DNA of 45,447 nucleotides, taken from DASWIG01 sp965371445. GTDB taxonomy: Bacteria; Acidobacteriota; Thermoanaerobaculia; Multivoradales; J023. Where the stretch lies: assembly GCA_965371445.1 (NCBI GenBank), contig CBDUYN010000070.1, positions 1-45,447 of the forward strand, read 5' to 3'. Each line of letters opens with the position of its first letter. The first letter of the stretch is position 1. Below, in pieces: positions 9,621 to 17,907 of this stretch. The notes below the pieces were generated by a model that was given only the letters and a program-made list of their open reading frames with translations, had not been told where the DNA came from and searched no databases. The position numbers and the translations under genes are program-made.

Positions 9621-9917
9621 CCGGGAACCGAACAAGGAGGATCGCTGCTCACCTCGATGCAGCATGGGTACTGCCTGCCCGAAGCGCTCCTTACCGGCCG
9701 TGCGGTGCAGGAGTCGCGCACGACCGGGCCGATCGCCGCCGTGAAGAGCTCCGCAGGACGGCGAGAAGCTCGCTCAGGTTGAGGTCGGAAGGAGCGCGAC
9801 GCCCGGCTGACGAGGTAGCTCTGTACAAGGTTGAGACGAGTAGGTAGTGTCTATGCAGACGGCGTGAGTCCGATTGGGACCATCGCCCTCAGGAGACGCC
9901 ACAAAGGAACGAGAGCC
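9621..9917. other. 297-bp stretch without a recognisable gene
   Basis: Several short open frames exist but none has a start with a ribosome-binding site. One plus frame (about 9640-9780) reads like protein (GYCLPEALLTGRAVQES) and could be another fragment of a lost gene. I cannot name it. Confidence 0.4.
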
Positions 9918-10225
9918 ATGAGCTCGACACAACTCGCCATCGTCGGAGTGCCATCGAGCGCCGGGGCCCGACGCGTTGGGCAAGAGGAGGCACCGAGCGC
10001 GTTGCGCGCGGCAGGCCTCGTTTCTTCCCTCACAGAGCTCGGGTTCGACGTGAACGATCACGGAGACTGTCCCAGGGCCGAGTTCTGACGAGCCCGAAGT
10101 GCGCCGGCCTGGTGTTCACCGAATTCAACCCGCACCTCGACGTCGACGGCTCTCTGGCCCGTCGGCTGGCGGATCGCCTCGCCAAGGCGCTCGGAGCTGC
10201 CCGTCGTCCACGGGGGCGCGAGTGA
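9918..10225 (+). pseudogene. arginase/agmatinase-family gene with internal deletion
   Basis: The N-terminal frame from 9918 reads IAIVGVPSS-like arginase sequence (LAIVGVPSSAGARRVGQEE, then APSALRAAGL) and stops at 10088. From about 10102, in another frame, the typical arginase end follows: CAGLVFTEFNPHLDVDGSLA to a stop at 10225. The whole middle, including the manganese-binding His and Asp motifs, is missing, so the product cannot be an active ureohydrolase. One deletion that also changed frame explains the structure. No other arginine-catabolism gene is near. Confidence 0.8.
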
Positions 10226-10245
10226 ACGATGTCAATCGGCGGACC

Positions 10246-10279
10246 CGGTTCCCCGGAGGCCCCGAGCCTCAGGGAACCG
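10246..10279 (-). terminator. strong hairpin spanning the stop codon of the propeller/DUF11 gene
   Basis: Perfect 8-bp arms CGGTTCCC (10246-10253) and GGGAACCG (10272-10279). Inner GAGGC/GCCTC bases extend the stem. It overlaps the TGA at 10269-10271 of the minus-strand gene. No U tract follows, but the length and GC content suit an intrinsic-like or pause terminator. Confidence 0.55.
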
Positions 10280-12869
10280 TCTTCGACCAGGCAGAGGTGT
10301 TGCCCGATTCGAAGCCGTCGGCAAAAATCAAGTTTTCGGACCACAGAATGTCCGTGTCGGAGGCCAGGTTGTTGGCCGGTTCGGGGTCGACGACTCCGGC
10401 CGGTACCGCCACGGTCGCGCTGTTGACCAGCCAACCGGTGGCCGCCGCATCGATGACGCATTCGCCGGTGTAGAGGGCGGTGGCTGCGTTGGGGAGCTCG
10501 ATCCGGTCGCTGAGATCGCCGGTCCAGGGCCCCCGGGTGCAGGTGGCTCCGCCGCTGGGGGTGCAGGTCCAGGTGCAGGTGAGCTCGCCTGGGGGCCTGT
10601 CGACGACCGTGGCCGCCATGAGGCCGGCACCCGCCGTGAGATTGGAGACCTGGACTTCGTAGGTGACGGTTTCACCGGGGAGCGCCTCCACCACTCCGTC
10701 CGTCTTGGTGATCGCCAGGTCCGAAAGGGCCGCGTAGGGCTGGATGGGGCGGCTCCGGACCACGCCGCTGTCGCCCACGGCCAGCATCCGGTCGCCGGCC
10801 CGGGTGACGCCGAGCAGCATCTTATCGGTGCCGCTCGTCTCGGGGCTCCAGGCCATGCCGTCGTAGTGGAGGATCGTACCGCCCAGGCCGACGGCGTAGA
10901 CCTCGGAGGCGTCGACGCCCCAGACGTCGAAGAGATGTTCCGTAGTGCCGCTCGTCTGCGTCGTCCAGGTGTCGCCGTCATAGTGGAGGACGGTGCCGAA
11001 GTCGCCGACCACGAAGAGGCTGCCGTCGTCCAGGCCCCAGAGGGCGTTCAAGGTCTGGACGGTGGGCACTCCGGGGACCTTCCACCACTCGGCGCCGTCC
11101 CACTCCAGAACCGCACCGAGCTCGCCGACGGAGAAGACGCGCTGCGCCGGAGTCGCCCAGATGTCGTGCAGGTCCACGCTCATCTCGATCGGCACCGGAT
11201 CCCAGGGGCCCCACCCGTCGGAGGGCCCGTCGTAGTACTTGGCGTCGGCCGGCGCCCCCACCGCCAGCGTGACGCCGGACGGCAGCCGCCAGATGCCGAG
11301 CCCGAGCCCCGGCCCGGGCCAGATGAGACAGCTCGGATTGGTGACGTCGTTGCCGTCGTAGTGGCTCACGTGGTAGCACCAGCCGATGGTCCAGAGGTCG
11401 TCCGGGGCCGAGGCGTAGAGGCCGTAGCCGCCGCGCGGGTCGGGGTACGAGATCGAGGTCCAGGAGGAGCCGTCCCAGTGAAACAGCGGTTCGCCGCTGG
11501 CGAAGGCGTCGTTGCCGTCCACTCCCAGGACCGTCTGCAGTGGGGAGCTGGTGGGCTGGGGCTCCGTCGTCCAGGTGACGGCGCTGGGGCTGGGCACCGT
11601 GGAAGCCGGAGCCGCGCCGCCGGCACCGGAGGACGGGAGCGAGCCCGCGCTGACGGCTCCCTTCTCCAACATCTGGGCCCACAGGCAGTCTTTACACCGG
11701 CCGCCTTCGCCCCAAACGACCAGATGCCGGCCGCCACCGTAGCCCACCCGGGGCATGAACTGGTGCCCAAAGGCCGTCGAGGCCGGGACGGCCTGCTCGT
11801 CCAGGACCGCCCCGGCGGTGGAGACACGCCGTCCGTAGGCGTCGGTCAGACGATGGTCGGCTGGCCACAGGTCCACCTGCCAGACGACGAAGAAGTCGGT
11901 GCCATCGAAGACCACGGGCACCGGAACCCCGCCACGCACGCGATCGGCGATCAAAATCTCGGGGGCGTCCAGGATCGTTCCGTCAGGGTCGACCCGCACA
12001 CCTCGGGCGTCATGGTCGTTGTAAAAGGTGCCACCGCCCGTGCCTCGACTGTCGTACCAGGTCACCAGGTAGACGCCGCCGCCGAAGGCGACCGACGCGT
12101 GGGCCTGATCCCCGGAGGCGCCGGAGACGGTGAAGCCCGAGCCGTCCAGCACCGTGGCGTCGGTGGCCACCCGATTGGCGAAGACGTCCAGGCCGTTGCC
12201 CCAGTAGTACCAGACCACCATGTAGTTGGTGCCGTCGAAGGCCACCCAGGGATAGAAGCCGGTGCCGAGCGCGAAGCCCGCCGGGCCGTCCACGATGGCA
12301 CCGCTGGTCGCCACCCGGGCCGCCCGGATCTGATCCCCGGTGGTGCGCCAGGCGATCAGGTAGTTGGTGCCGTCGAAGGCCAAGGAGATGTCGCGCGACT
12401 TGGCGCTGGCGCCGGTGGTGACGGCGAAGGGGCTGCCGAGGGCGACGCTGCCGTCGGTTAAGACCTTGGCGCCCCAGACCTCCGAGCTCTCTACCCAGAT
12501 GACCAGGTAGTCGGTGCCGTTGAAGGCGGCCGAGGGGTGGTCGTCGCCGGCGCCGATGGTGAATCCCCCGGAATCCAGCACGCCGCCCTGGGGCGTGATC
12601 CTGGCCCCGCGTACGGTCTTGGTGCCGTCCAGCCAGACGAGCAGGAAGTTGGTGCCGTCGTGGGCGACGGCGGGCCGGCCGCCGACGTTGTCCCAGGCGC
12701 TCGTCGAGACCTCGAAGCTGAAACCCACGGGCACCGTGGGGCTGGCCAGGTTCGGACCCGTGGCTGGTAGACCTACGCTTTCTGCCTGTAGGTCGCTTCC
12801 GCTGGTGAAAGCGGTAAACAGTATGGCCACAAGCGTGGCCGCTACCAAGGCGTGGGATCTAGTCGACAT
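10269..12869 (-). CDS. secreted beta-propeller protein with DUF11 domain and DGFESG tail
   Basis: 866 residues. The start at 12869 is chosen for its signal peptide (MSTRSHALVAATLVAILFTAF) and an upstream GGAG. The first half repeats a blade-like unit with the core DGTNFLLVW or GTDYLVIWV about seven times. The second half has another propeller of units like DVWGVDASEVYAVGLGG followed by ILHYDG. A DUF11-type domain follows (LAITKTDG, LPGETVTYEVQVSN, with paired Cys). The end, IFADGFESGNTSAW, matches a short tail I recall at the C-termini of secreted proteins from several bacterial phyla; whether it sorts the protein is unknown. It is probably an extracellular binding or adhesion protein; no catalytic motif is visible. 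Confidence 0.85.
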   Translation of the reverse strand: MSTRSHALVAATLVAILFTAFTSGSDLQAESVGLPATGPNLASPTVPVGFSFEVSTSAWDNVGGRPAVAHDGTNFLLVWLDGTKTVRGARITPQGGVLDSGGFTIGAGDDHPSAAFNGTDYLVIWVESSEVWGAKVLTDGSVALGSPFAVTTGASAKSRDISLAFDGTNYLIAWRTTGDQIRAARVATSGAIVDGPAGFALGTGFYPWVAFDGTNYMVVWYYWGNGLDVFANRVATDATVLDGSGFTVSGASGDQAHASVAFGGGVYLVTWYDSRGTGGGTFYNDHDARGVRVDPDGTILDAPEILIADRVRGGVPVPVVFDGTDFFVVWQVDLWPADHRLTDAYGRRVSTAGAVLDEQAVPASTAFGHQFMPRVGYGGGRHLVVWGEGGRCKDCLWAQMLEKGAVSAGSLPSSGAGGAAPASTVPSPSAVTWTTEPQPTSSPLQTVLGVDGNDAFASGEPLFHWDGSSWTSISYPDPRGGYGLYASAPDDLWTIGWCYHVSHYDGNDVTNPSCLIWPGPGLGLGIWRLPSGVTLAVGAPADAKYYDGPSDGWGPWDPVPIEMSVDLHDIWATPAQRVFSVGELGAVLEWDGAEWWKVPGVPTVQTLNALWGLDDGSLFVVGDFGTVLHYDGDTWTTQTSGTTEHLFDVWGVDASEVYAVGLGGTILHYDGMAWSPETSGTDKMLLGVTRAGDRMLAVGDSGVVRSRPIQPYAALSDLAITKTDGVVEALPGETVTYEVQVSNLTAGAGLMAATVVDRPPGELTCTWTCTPSGGATCTRGPWTGDLSDRIELPNAATALYTGECVIDAAATGWLVNSATVAVPAGVVDPEPANNLASDTDILWSENLIFADGFESGNTSAWSKTVP

Positions 12870-12997
12870 CACAAACTCCGTTGTACGGACTTCCTTAAGG
12901 TACTCTCCGTCAGTATCTCCCCGAAGCGGCCAGCACCGCCACACCCGTTGGGGTAGGTGAAGAGAAAGATGCCTGGCTACGTCCCACCCCGACACCG

Positions 12998-14704
12998 TCA
13001 GCTTTTGCGAATCGTCTCCTCGACGCCGGCCAGGATCTCCTTTTCCCGCCGTTCGACCTCTTGCGCCATCTTCTCTCCGGCTGCGACCTTTTCCTCGCCG
13101 TAGGGCTTGTCGTCGAGGCCGGCGAGGTTGATCTTGACGTTCAAGAAAGCGCCGAAGAACGCCGAACGGGCGCAGAGCGCGCCGACCCCGGCGTCGGAGA
13201 TTGAGCTCGGCAGGCCGGAGCTCGCCATGGCCTTGAGCACGTCCATCGAGGCAAGCGAGCGCTCCATGACCCGGAACGGGACCTCGATGGCGTAGCGGGT
13301 GGCGTCGGCGACGGCTGTGTCGCGGGCTTTTTTCTCCTCCTCGGTCTGGCCCGCCAGACGGTGGGCCGCGAGCAGCCGGTTGTAGGCGTGAGTGTCCTCG
13401 TCGACCAGGCGCAGGAGCTCGTCCTTTAGCTTCTGGCCCTTCTCGGCGTGCTCGGAGAACTCCTCCCAGCGCTCGTCCCAGCCCCGCTTGTGCGACGAGA
13501 GGTTGGCGACCATCGTGGCGAGGGCCGCGCCGAGGGCGCCGAGGTAGGCGGCGATCGACCCGCCGCCGGGCGCCGGCGACTCCGAGGCCGTCTCGTTGGC
13601 AAAAGCCTTCAGGTCCATCGAGACGAGCCGTTCGGTCGACTTGTCGCGCAGGCGGTATTCGATGATCTTCTCGTTCAGGTCGAAAGGATAAAGCTCGTCG
13701 AGGCCGAGCGACTTGACGGCGATCTTCAGGGTCTCCTCCTCCGAGACGCCGAGGGAGCGCTGTTGCTTCCTGAGGAAGTAGCGTCCGGCCTCGAGCATCG
13801 CCTGGAGGGGGATGAGACCCACGAGCTCCGAGCCCGTCACCCGCAGGCCCCTGGCCTGGGCCGCCCGGCAGACCTCGTCGAAGGCGACGTGGACGGGCGT
13901 CGTTTTGATGTCGGTCAAGTTGAGCGACACCTGGGCGATGCCGTACTCCTCGATGAACCAGCCGACGCCCTTGACGGCTTTGAGCGTCCCGGGCTCCCAG
14001 ACGGGATTCCCGTCGGCGTCGCGGATCAGCTTGCCGCCGGGACCTCCCCCCTGGCGCTTCTTGCGTCCCCGCTCGCGGACGTCCAGGGCTACGGCAAGGG
14101 CGCGCCGCGCCGAGGTGGTGTTCAGGTTGACGTTGTAGGCGACGAGGAAGTCGCGCGCCCCGACCGCCGTCGCTCCCTGGCGAGGACGAAACTCGGCGGG
14201 CCCGAAGTCGGGCTTCCATTCCGGGCGCCCGAGCTTCTCGGGAAGCGCCTCGTACTCGCCTTCGCGGACCACGGCGAGGTTCTTGCGCTCGGGCGAGGTG
14301 GCGGCGCTCTCGTAGAGGTAGACGGGGAAGTCGAGCTCTCCTCCGATGCGCTCGGCGAGCTGGCGGGCGTAGGCGACGGTCTCCTCCATCGTGACGTTGG
14401 CCACGGGGACGAGCGGGCAGACGTCGGTCGCGCCCATGCGGGGGTGCTCGCCGCGGTGCTGGCTCATGTCGATCAGCTCCGCGGCCTTCTTGACGGCGCG
14501 GAACGCGGCGTCGACGACCGCGTCGGGGACGCCGACGAAGGTCACGACCGTCCGATGGGTGGCCTTTCCCGGGTCGACGTCGAGGAGCTTGACGCCGTCG
14601 ACGGTCCCGATCTCGGCGGTGATCTGGGCGATCGTCGCTTCGTCGCGGCCTTCGCTGAAGTTGGGGACGCACTCCACCAGCGGAGTCTGGGGGGAGAATT
14701 CCAT
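12998..14704 (-). CDS. glutamate formimidoyltransferase / formimidoyl-THF cyclodeaminase fusion
   Basis: 568 residues. The N-terminal two thirds is the formimidoyltransferase (LVECVPNFSEGRD at 9-21, HRGEHPRMGATDVCPLVPV at 83-101 with the active-site His region). The C-terminal part from about residue 350 is the cyclodeaminase (LKAFANETASESPAPGGGS, LGALGAALATMV). The enzyme moves the formimino group from formiminoglutamate, or a related donor, to tetrahydrofolate and then releases ammonia, feeding one-carbon units into folate. The length is close to that of the mammalian bifunctional enzyme. AAGGAGG lies 9 bases before the start. No other histidine-degradation gene is in the window, so its substrate supply must be encoded elsewhere. 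Confidence 0.93.
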   Translation of the reverse strand: MEFSPQTPLVECVPNFSEGRDEATIAQITAEIGTVDGVKLLDVDPGKATHRTVVTFVGVPDAVVDAAFRAVKKAAELIDMSQHRGEHPRMGATDVCPLVPVANVTMEETVAYARQLAERIGGELDFPVYLYESAATSPERKNLAVVREGEYEALPEKLGRPEWKPDFGPAEFRPRQGATAVGARDFLVAYNVNLNTTSARRALAVALDVRERGRKKRQGGGPGGKLIRDADGNPVWEPGTLKAVKGVGWFIEEYGIAQVSLNLTDIKTTPVHVAFDEVCRAAQARGLRVTGSELVGLIPLQAMLEAGRYFLRKQQRSLGVSEEETLKIAVKSLGLDELYPFDLNEKIIEYRLRDKSTERLVSMDLKAFANETASESPAPGGGSIAAYLGALGAALATMVANLSSHKRGWDERWEEFSEHAEKGQKLKDELLRLVDEDTHAYNRLLAAHRLAGQTEEEKKARDTAVADATRYAIEVPFRVMERSLASMDVLKAMASSGLPSSISDAGVGALCARSAFFGAFLNVKINLAGLDDKPYGEEKVAAGEKMAQEVERREKEILAGVEETIRKS

Positions 14705-14811
14705 GGCCTGGGCCTCCTTGGAAGGGTCGGATCGGGGGGGCTTCGCCGCCGGGTCGGGGCCGGCGGAAAGACCGGGAGCCTAGCACAGGAGAGCCCGGCG
14801 GACGCCCCGGA

Positions 14812-15237
14812 TCAGCCCTCCTTGTCCTTGCCGAAGATCTCCTGCGCCCGCGTCTTCAGTCGCTCCTGGGCCTCCTGCACCTCGCGCAGCGCGTCGCGCA
14901 GCTGCGCGAGCTCGTCGGCACGCACCGTCAGCCCCTCGCGGATGAAAAGCGCCGCCGCCTCCGAGCGGCTCTTGACCGCCCCCGTCGCCACCCAGGCGTC
15001 CAGGGCCTCGAGCGTCTCCGAGTCGACCCTCACCATGACGACATGGTCGCGCTGCGTCTGCCCCATCTCCTCGACGCTCTGCTTCAGGTCCGGCGTCACG
15101 CACACTACTTTCACGTGGGGCAAGTCGTCGAAGAAGTTGAAGTCCTCGGGGATGTCGAATTCGACCCCCTTCTCGTGCAAACGGGTCCGGAACCGCTCCC
15201 AGAGCCTGCCCAGATCGATGTTTACGTCCTGTGTCAT
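14812..15237 (-). CDS. ribbon-helix-helix-like small protein
   Basis: 141 residues. The start at 15237 is preferred over 15306 because AGGAG lies 8 bases upstream. Residues about 70-110 (VVMVRVDSETLEALDAWV, then SRSEAAALFIREGL) look like a ribbon-helix-helix unit: a beta strand with basic and polar residues followed by two helices and an SRSEA turn, as in CopG/MetJ-type repressors. The C-terminus is a charged coiled coil (ELAQLRDALREVQEAQERL). It may be a DNA-binding regulator or an antitoxin-like protein, but no toxin gene accompanies it. It lies 107 bases upstream of the formimidoyltransferase gene on the same strand. Confidence 0.65.
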   Translation of the reverse strand: MTQDVNIDLGRLWERFRTRLHEKGVEFDIPEDFNFFDDLPHVKVVCVTPDLKQSVEEMGQTQRDHVVMVRVDSETLEALDAWVATGAVKSRSEAAALFIREGLTVRADELAQLRDALREVQEAQERLKTRAQEIFGKDKEG

Positions 15238-15364
15238 GGCTGAATCTCCTGTTTCTGATGATCTCGAAGCGTCTTCCTGGTGAGTTACGGAAGTTTCGTA
15301 ATTCAATTACACGCTCAGCCTACAGGAAGATCCCAGGCCTGGCAAGTCAGCGACCGGGAGGGAG

Positions 15365-15580
15365 ACGCCTCTCCGTCCGCGACCGGGCGGTCGGCTCGCG
15401 GCGTCGCGACCCGACGCTTTCCTGCCCGTCCTCGCGACAAGCCTCAACAACCTGGGCAAGATGCTCAGCAATCTGGGGCGGCGCGAGGAAGCCCTCGCCG
15501 CGGGGGAGGCCGTCCGGACCGCGAACGCCGTTTACGCGGCGACGGGTCGGCGGATCCGCCGGTTGCCGATCGAGACGTAG
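15365..15580 (+). pseudogene. TPR-repeat remnant
   Basis: A plus frame ending at TAG 15578-15580 encodes LAASRPDAFLPVLA, then TSLNNLGKMLSNLGRREEAL and AAGEAVRT, an unmistakable TPR unit of the type found in NTPase-TPR and CHAT-TPR proteins. Upstream in the frame there is no TPR and no plausible start, and only a short tail follows. It is therefore the stranded C-terminus of a larger gene. The remainder of the gap 15238-15635 contains nothing else I recognise. Confidence 0.7.
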
Positions 15581-15635
15581 AGGTTTTTCCTCGACGCTCT
15601 TCGCCCCACCATGTCATCTCCCCCGGTCAGTGGTT

Positions 15636-17762
15636 CTAGTCCCTTGCGTCCGGCGCTCCCAGACAGATGCGCACGTCGAGCGCCTTCGCCGCCGCGCGCT
15701 CGGGCGCGGCGAGGAAGGGATTGACGTCGAGCTCGTGGATCGACGGGTGGCGCACGACGAGCTGCGCAAGGCGCAGCAGCACCTCTCTCAAGATCTCGAG
15801 GTCCGCGGCCCGCTCGCCGCGTACCCCCGCGAGAAGGGCGAAGCCGCGGATCGAACGAATCATCTCCTCGGCCTCGGCCGCGGCCAGAGGCGTCACCCCG
15901 AAGCGGACGTCTTTTAAGACCTCGACGTACTTGCCGCCGAGCCCGAACATGAGAAGCGGACCGAAGCGCGGATCGGTCGAGATGCCGAAGACCACCTCGT
16001 GGCCGTCCCGGACCTGCTCCTGGACGAGAAAGCCCTCCACCCGGTGACCGGCCTCGGCGAGCCGGGCCTCCATACCGTGGATCGCCCGCTCCAGCTCCTC
16101 GCCGTCTTGTAGGTCCAGGACGACGCCGCCGACGTCGCTCTTGTGGACGAGGTCCGACGCGACGGCCTTGACGACCAAGGGCGGGCGGAGCTCGGCGGCG
16201 GCCGCGGCGGCCTGCCCGGCACCCTCGACGAGGAGCCAGCGGGCCGTCGGGATGCCGTAAAGCTCCAGGACCTGAAAGGCGTCGCCGGGCGGCAGGTAGC
16301 CGTCGCCGTTTCTCTCGAGGATCGCGGCGACGGCGCCGTCGTCGACCTCGAAGCGGGGGATCTCGGCCTCGACGGGCGTGCGCCGCCAGGCGGCGTAGCG
16401 GTGGAGCTGGTAAAGGGCCTTCGCGGCGGACTCGGGGAAACGGTAGACGGGGGGCAGGTCGCCGCGGCTGCGGACCTCGTCGTAGAAGTCCTCGGTCGCC
16501 ATGATGACCGCCAAGAGCGGCTTGTCCTCGACGCCCTCCGCCCCTTCCGCGACGGCCTCGATGATCCGGATCGGTTTTGCCAGCAGCGGCGTCACGTGGA
16601 TCGCCAGGACCATGTCGACCCCCGGGTCGCGCATCAGGGCGGCCGAGGCGCGGCGGTAGGCGTCCTCAAAAGCGGAGGCGATCATGTCGACGGGGTTCAT
16701 GGTGCTCGCCTCCGGGGGCAGGAAGCTTTGGAGCTCGCGCCGGGTCTCCTCGGAGAGGACGGCCATTTGCAGGCCCAGGTTGACGCAGGCGTCGGTCGCC
16801 ATGATGGCGGGGCCGCCCGCGTTGGTGACGATGGCGAGGCGTCCTCCGGCGGGCAGCGGGCAGCGCTCCAGGGCGCGGGCGGTGTCGAAAAGCTCCTCGA
16901 TCGAGGAGGCCCGCAGCACCCCGCAGTGCTCGAGAAACGTCGAGACGGTCAGGTCCGCGCCGGCGAGCGCCCCGGTATGGCTCGACGCCGCCCGCGCTCC
17001 TTCGGCCGTTCGCCCCGACTTGACGATCAAGATGGGCTTCTTGCGCCCGACGCGCTTGGCGATCTCGGTGAAGCGCCGCGGGTTGCCGAACGACTCCAGG
17101 TACATGGCGACGACCCGGGTCTCCTCGTCGTGCTCCCAGTACTCCAGGAGGTCGTTGCCCGAGACGTCGGCCTTGTTGCCCATGGAGGCGAACTGGGTGA
17201 GCCCGATCCCCAGGGAGTCGGCGACGTTCAGGATGGCGACGCCGAGGGCGCCCGACTGGGAGACGAAGCCGATCGTGCCGCGCCGGCGCAGGGCGGTGGG
17301 GGCAAAAGTGGCGTCGAGGCCTACGTCGGCGTCGGTGTTGATCACGCCCATGCAGTTGGGGCCGATCATGCGGGCGCTGCCGGCGCGCACCCGGTTGAGG
17401 ATCTCTTCTTCGAGTCGCGCGCCCTCCGCGCCGGTCTCGCCGAAGCCCGCCGTGATGACGACGAGGCCGCGCACCCCTTTCGCCAGGCAGTCCTCGACCG
17501 CCGGCAGGACGTGGTCGCGGGGCACGACGACGACCGCCAGGTCGATCTCGTCGGGAATCGAGCGGACACTGGGGTAGCACTTGAAGCAATGGACGACGTC
17601 GGCATTCGGGTTGACGGGGTAGATGGCGCCGTTGAAGCTCCCCTGGACGAGGTTGTGGAGGATCGAGAAACCGATCGAGTCGCGCCGCCGCGAGGCGCCG
17701 ATGACAGCGACGGCACGGGGCGAGAAGATCGGATCGAGGGCGTGGGGTTTGCGTTGGCTCAT
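15636..17762 (-). CDS. NDP-forming acyl-CoA synthetase (acetate-CoA ligase, ADP-forming type)
   Basis: 708 residues. Order of domains: CoA-binding Rossmann domain (FSPRAVAVIGASR), succinyl-CoA-synthetase-like ligase domains (IGPNCMGVIN, SQSGALGVAILN), the conserved SSHTGALAG with the phosphohistidine candidate, and a C-terminal ATP-grasp domain (PPLVVKAVASDLVHKSDVGG, ELDVNPFLA). Alpha and beta parts are fused in one chain. It would interconvert acyl-CoA plus ADP and phosphate with free acid plus ATP. Members of this family range from acetate to aryl acids, so the substrate is not predictable. The start at 17762 is chosen because the family core begins soon after; 17798 is an alternative. Confidence 0.9.
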   Translation of the reverse strand: MSQRKPHALDPIFSPRAVAVIGASRRRDSIGFSILHNLVQGSFNGAIYPVNPNADVVHCFKCYPSVRSIPDEIDLAVVVVPRDHVLPAVEDCLAKGVRGLVVITAGFGETGAEGARLEEEILNRVRAGSARMIGPNCMGVINTDADVGLDATFAPTALRRRGTIGFVSQSGALGVAILNVADSLGIGLTQFASMGNKADVSGNDLLEYWEHDEETRVVAMYLESFGNPRRFTEIAKRVGRKKPILIVKSGRTAEGARAASSHTGALAGADLTVSTFLEHCGVLRASSIEELFDTARALERCPLPAGGRLAIVTNAGGPAIMATDACVNLGLQMAVLSEETRRELQSFLPPEASTMNPVDMIASAFEDAYRRASAALMRDPGVDMVLAIHVTPLLAKPIRIIEAVAEGAEGVEDKPLLAVIMATEDFYDEVRSRGDLPPVYRFPESAAKALYQLHRYAAWRRTPVEAEIPRFEVDDGAVAAILERNGDGYLPPGDAFQVLELYGIPTARWLLVEGAGQAAAAAAELRPPLVVKAVASDLVHKSDVGGVVLDLQDGEELERAIHGMEARLAEAGHRVEGFLVQEQVRDGHEVVFGISTDPRFGPLLMFGLGGKYVEVLKDVRFGVTPLAAAEAEEMIRSIRGFALLAGVRGERAADLEILREVLLRLAQLVVRHPSIHELDVNPFLAAPERAAAKALDVRICLGAPDARD

Positions 17763-17907
17763 GGCAGAAGCGTGTCGGATCCGTGCGGGGAGGGTCAAGC
17801 TCGGAGAGCTTCCGATACCAGGGGGTCCTCTATGTTAGGGTTCAGGGCTTGCCCGGCGAAGCAGCTGTACCGGCGCAGCTTCGAGGGGGCCGGCGGAGAT
17901 TTTTGCG

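Noticed and set aside
10269..14786. A single 1505-codon minus-strand open frame
   Set aside because: Only the part up to 12869 is coding. The rest is an Arg/Pro-rich shadow of the formimidoyltransferase gene, which is read in another frame.
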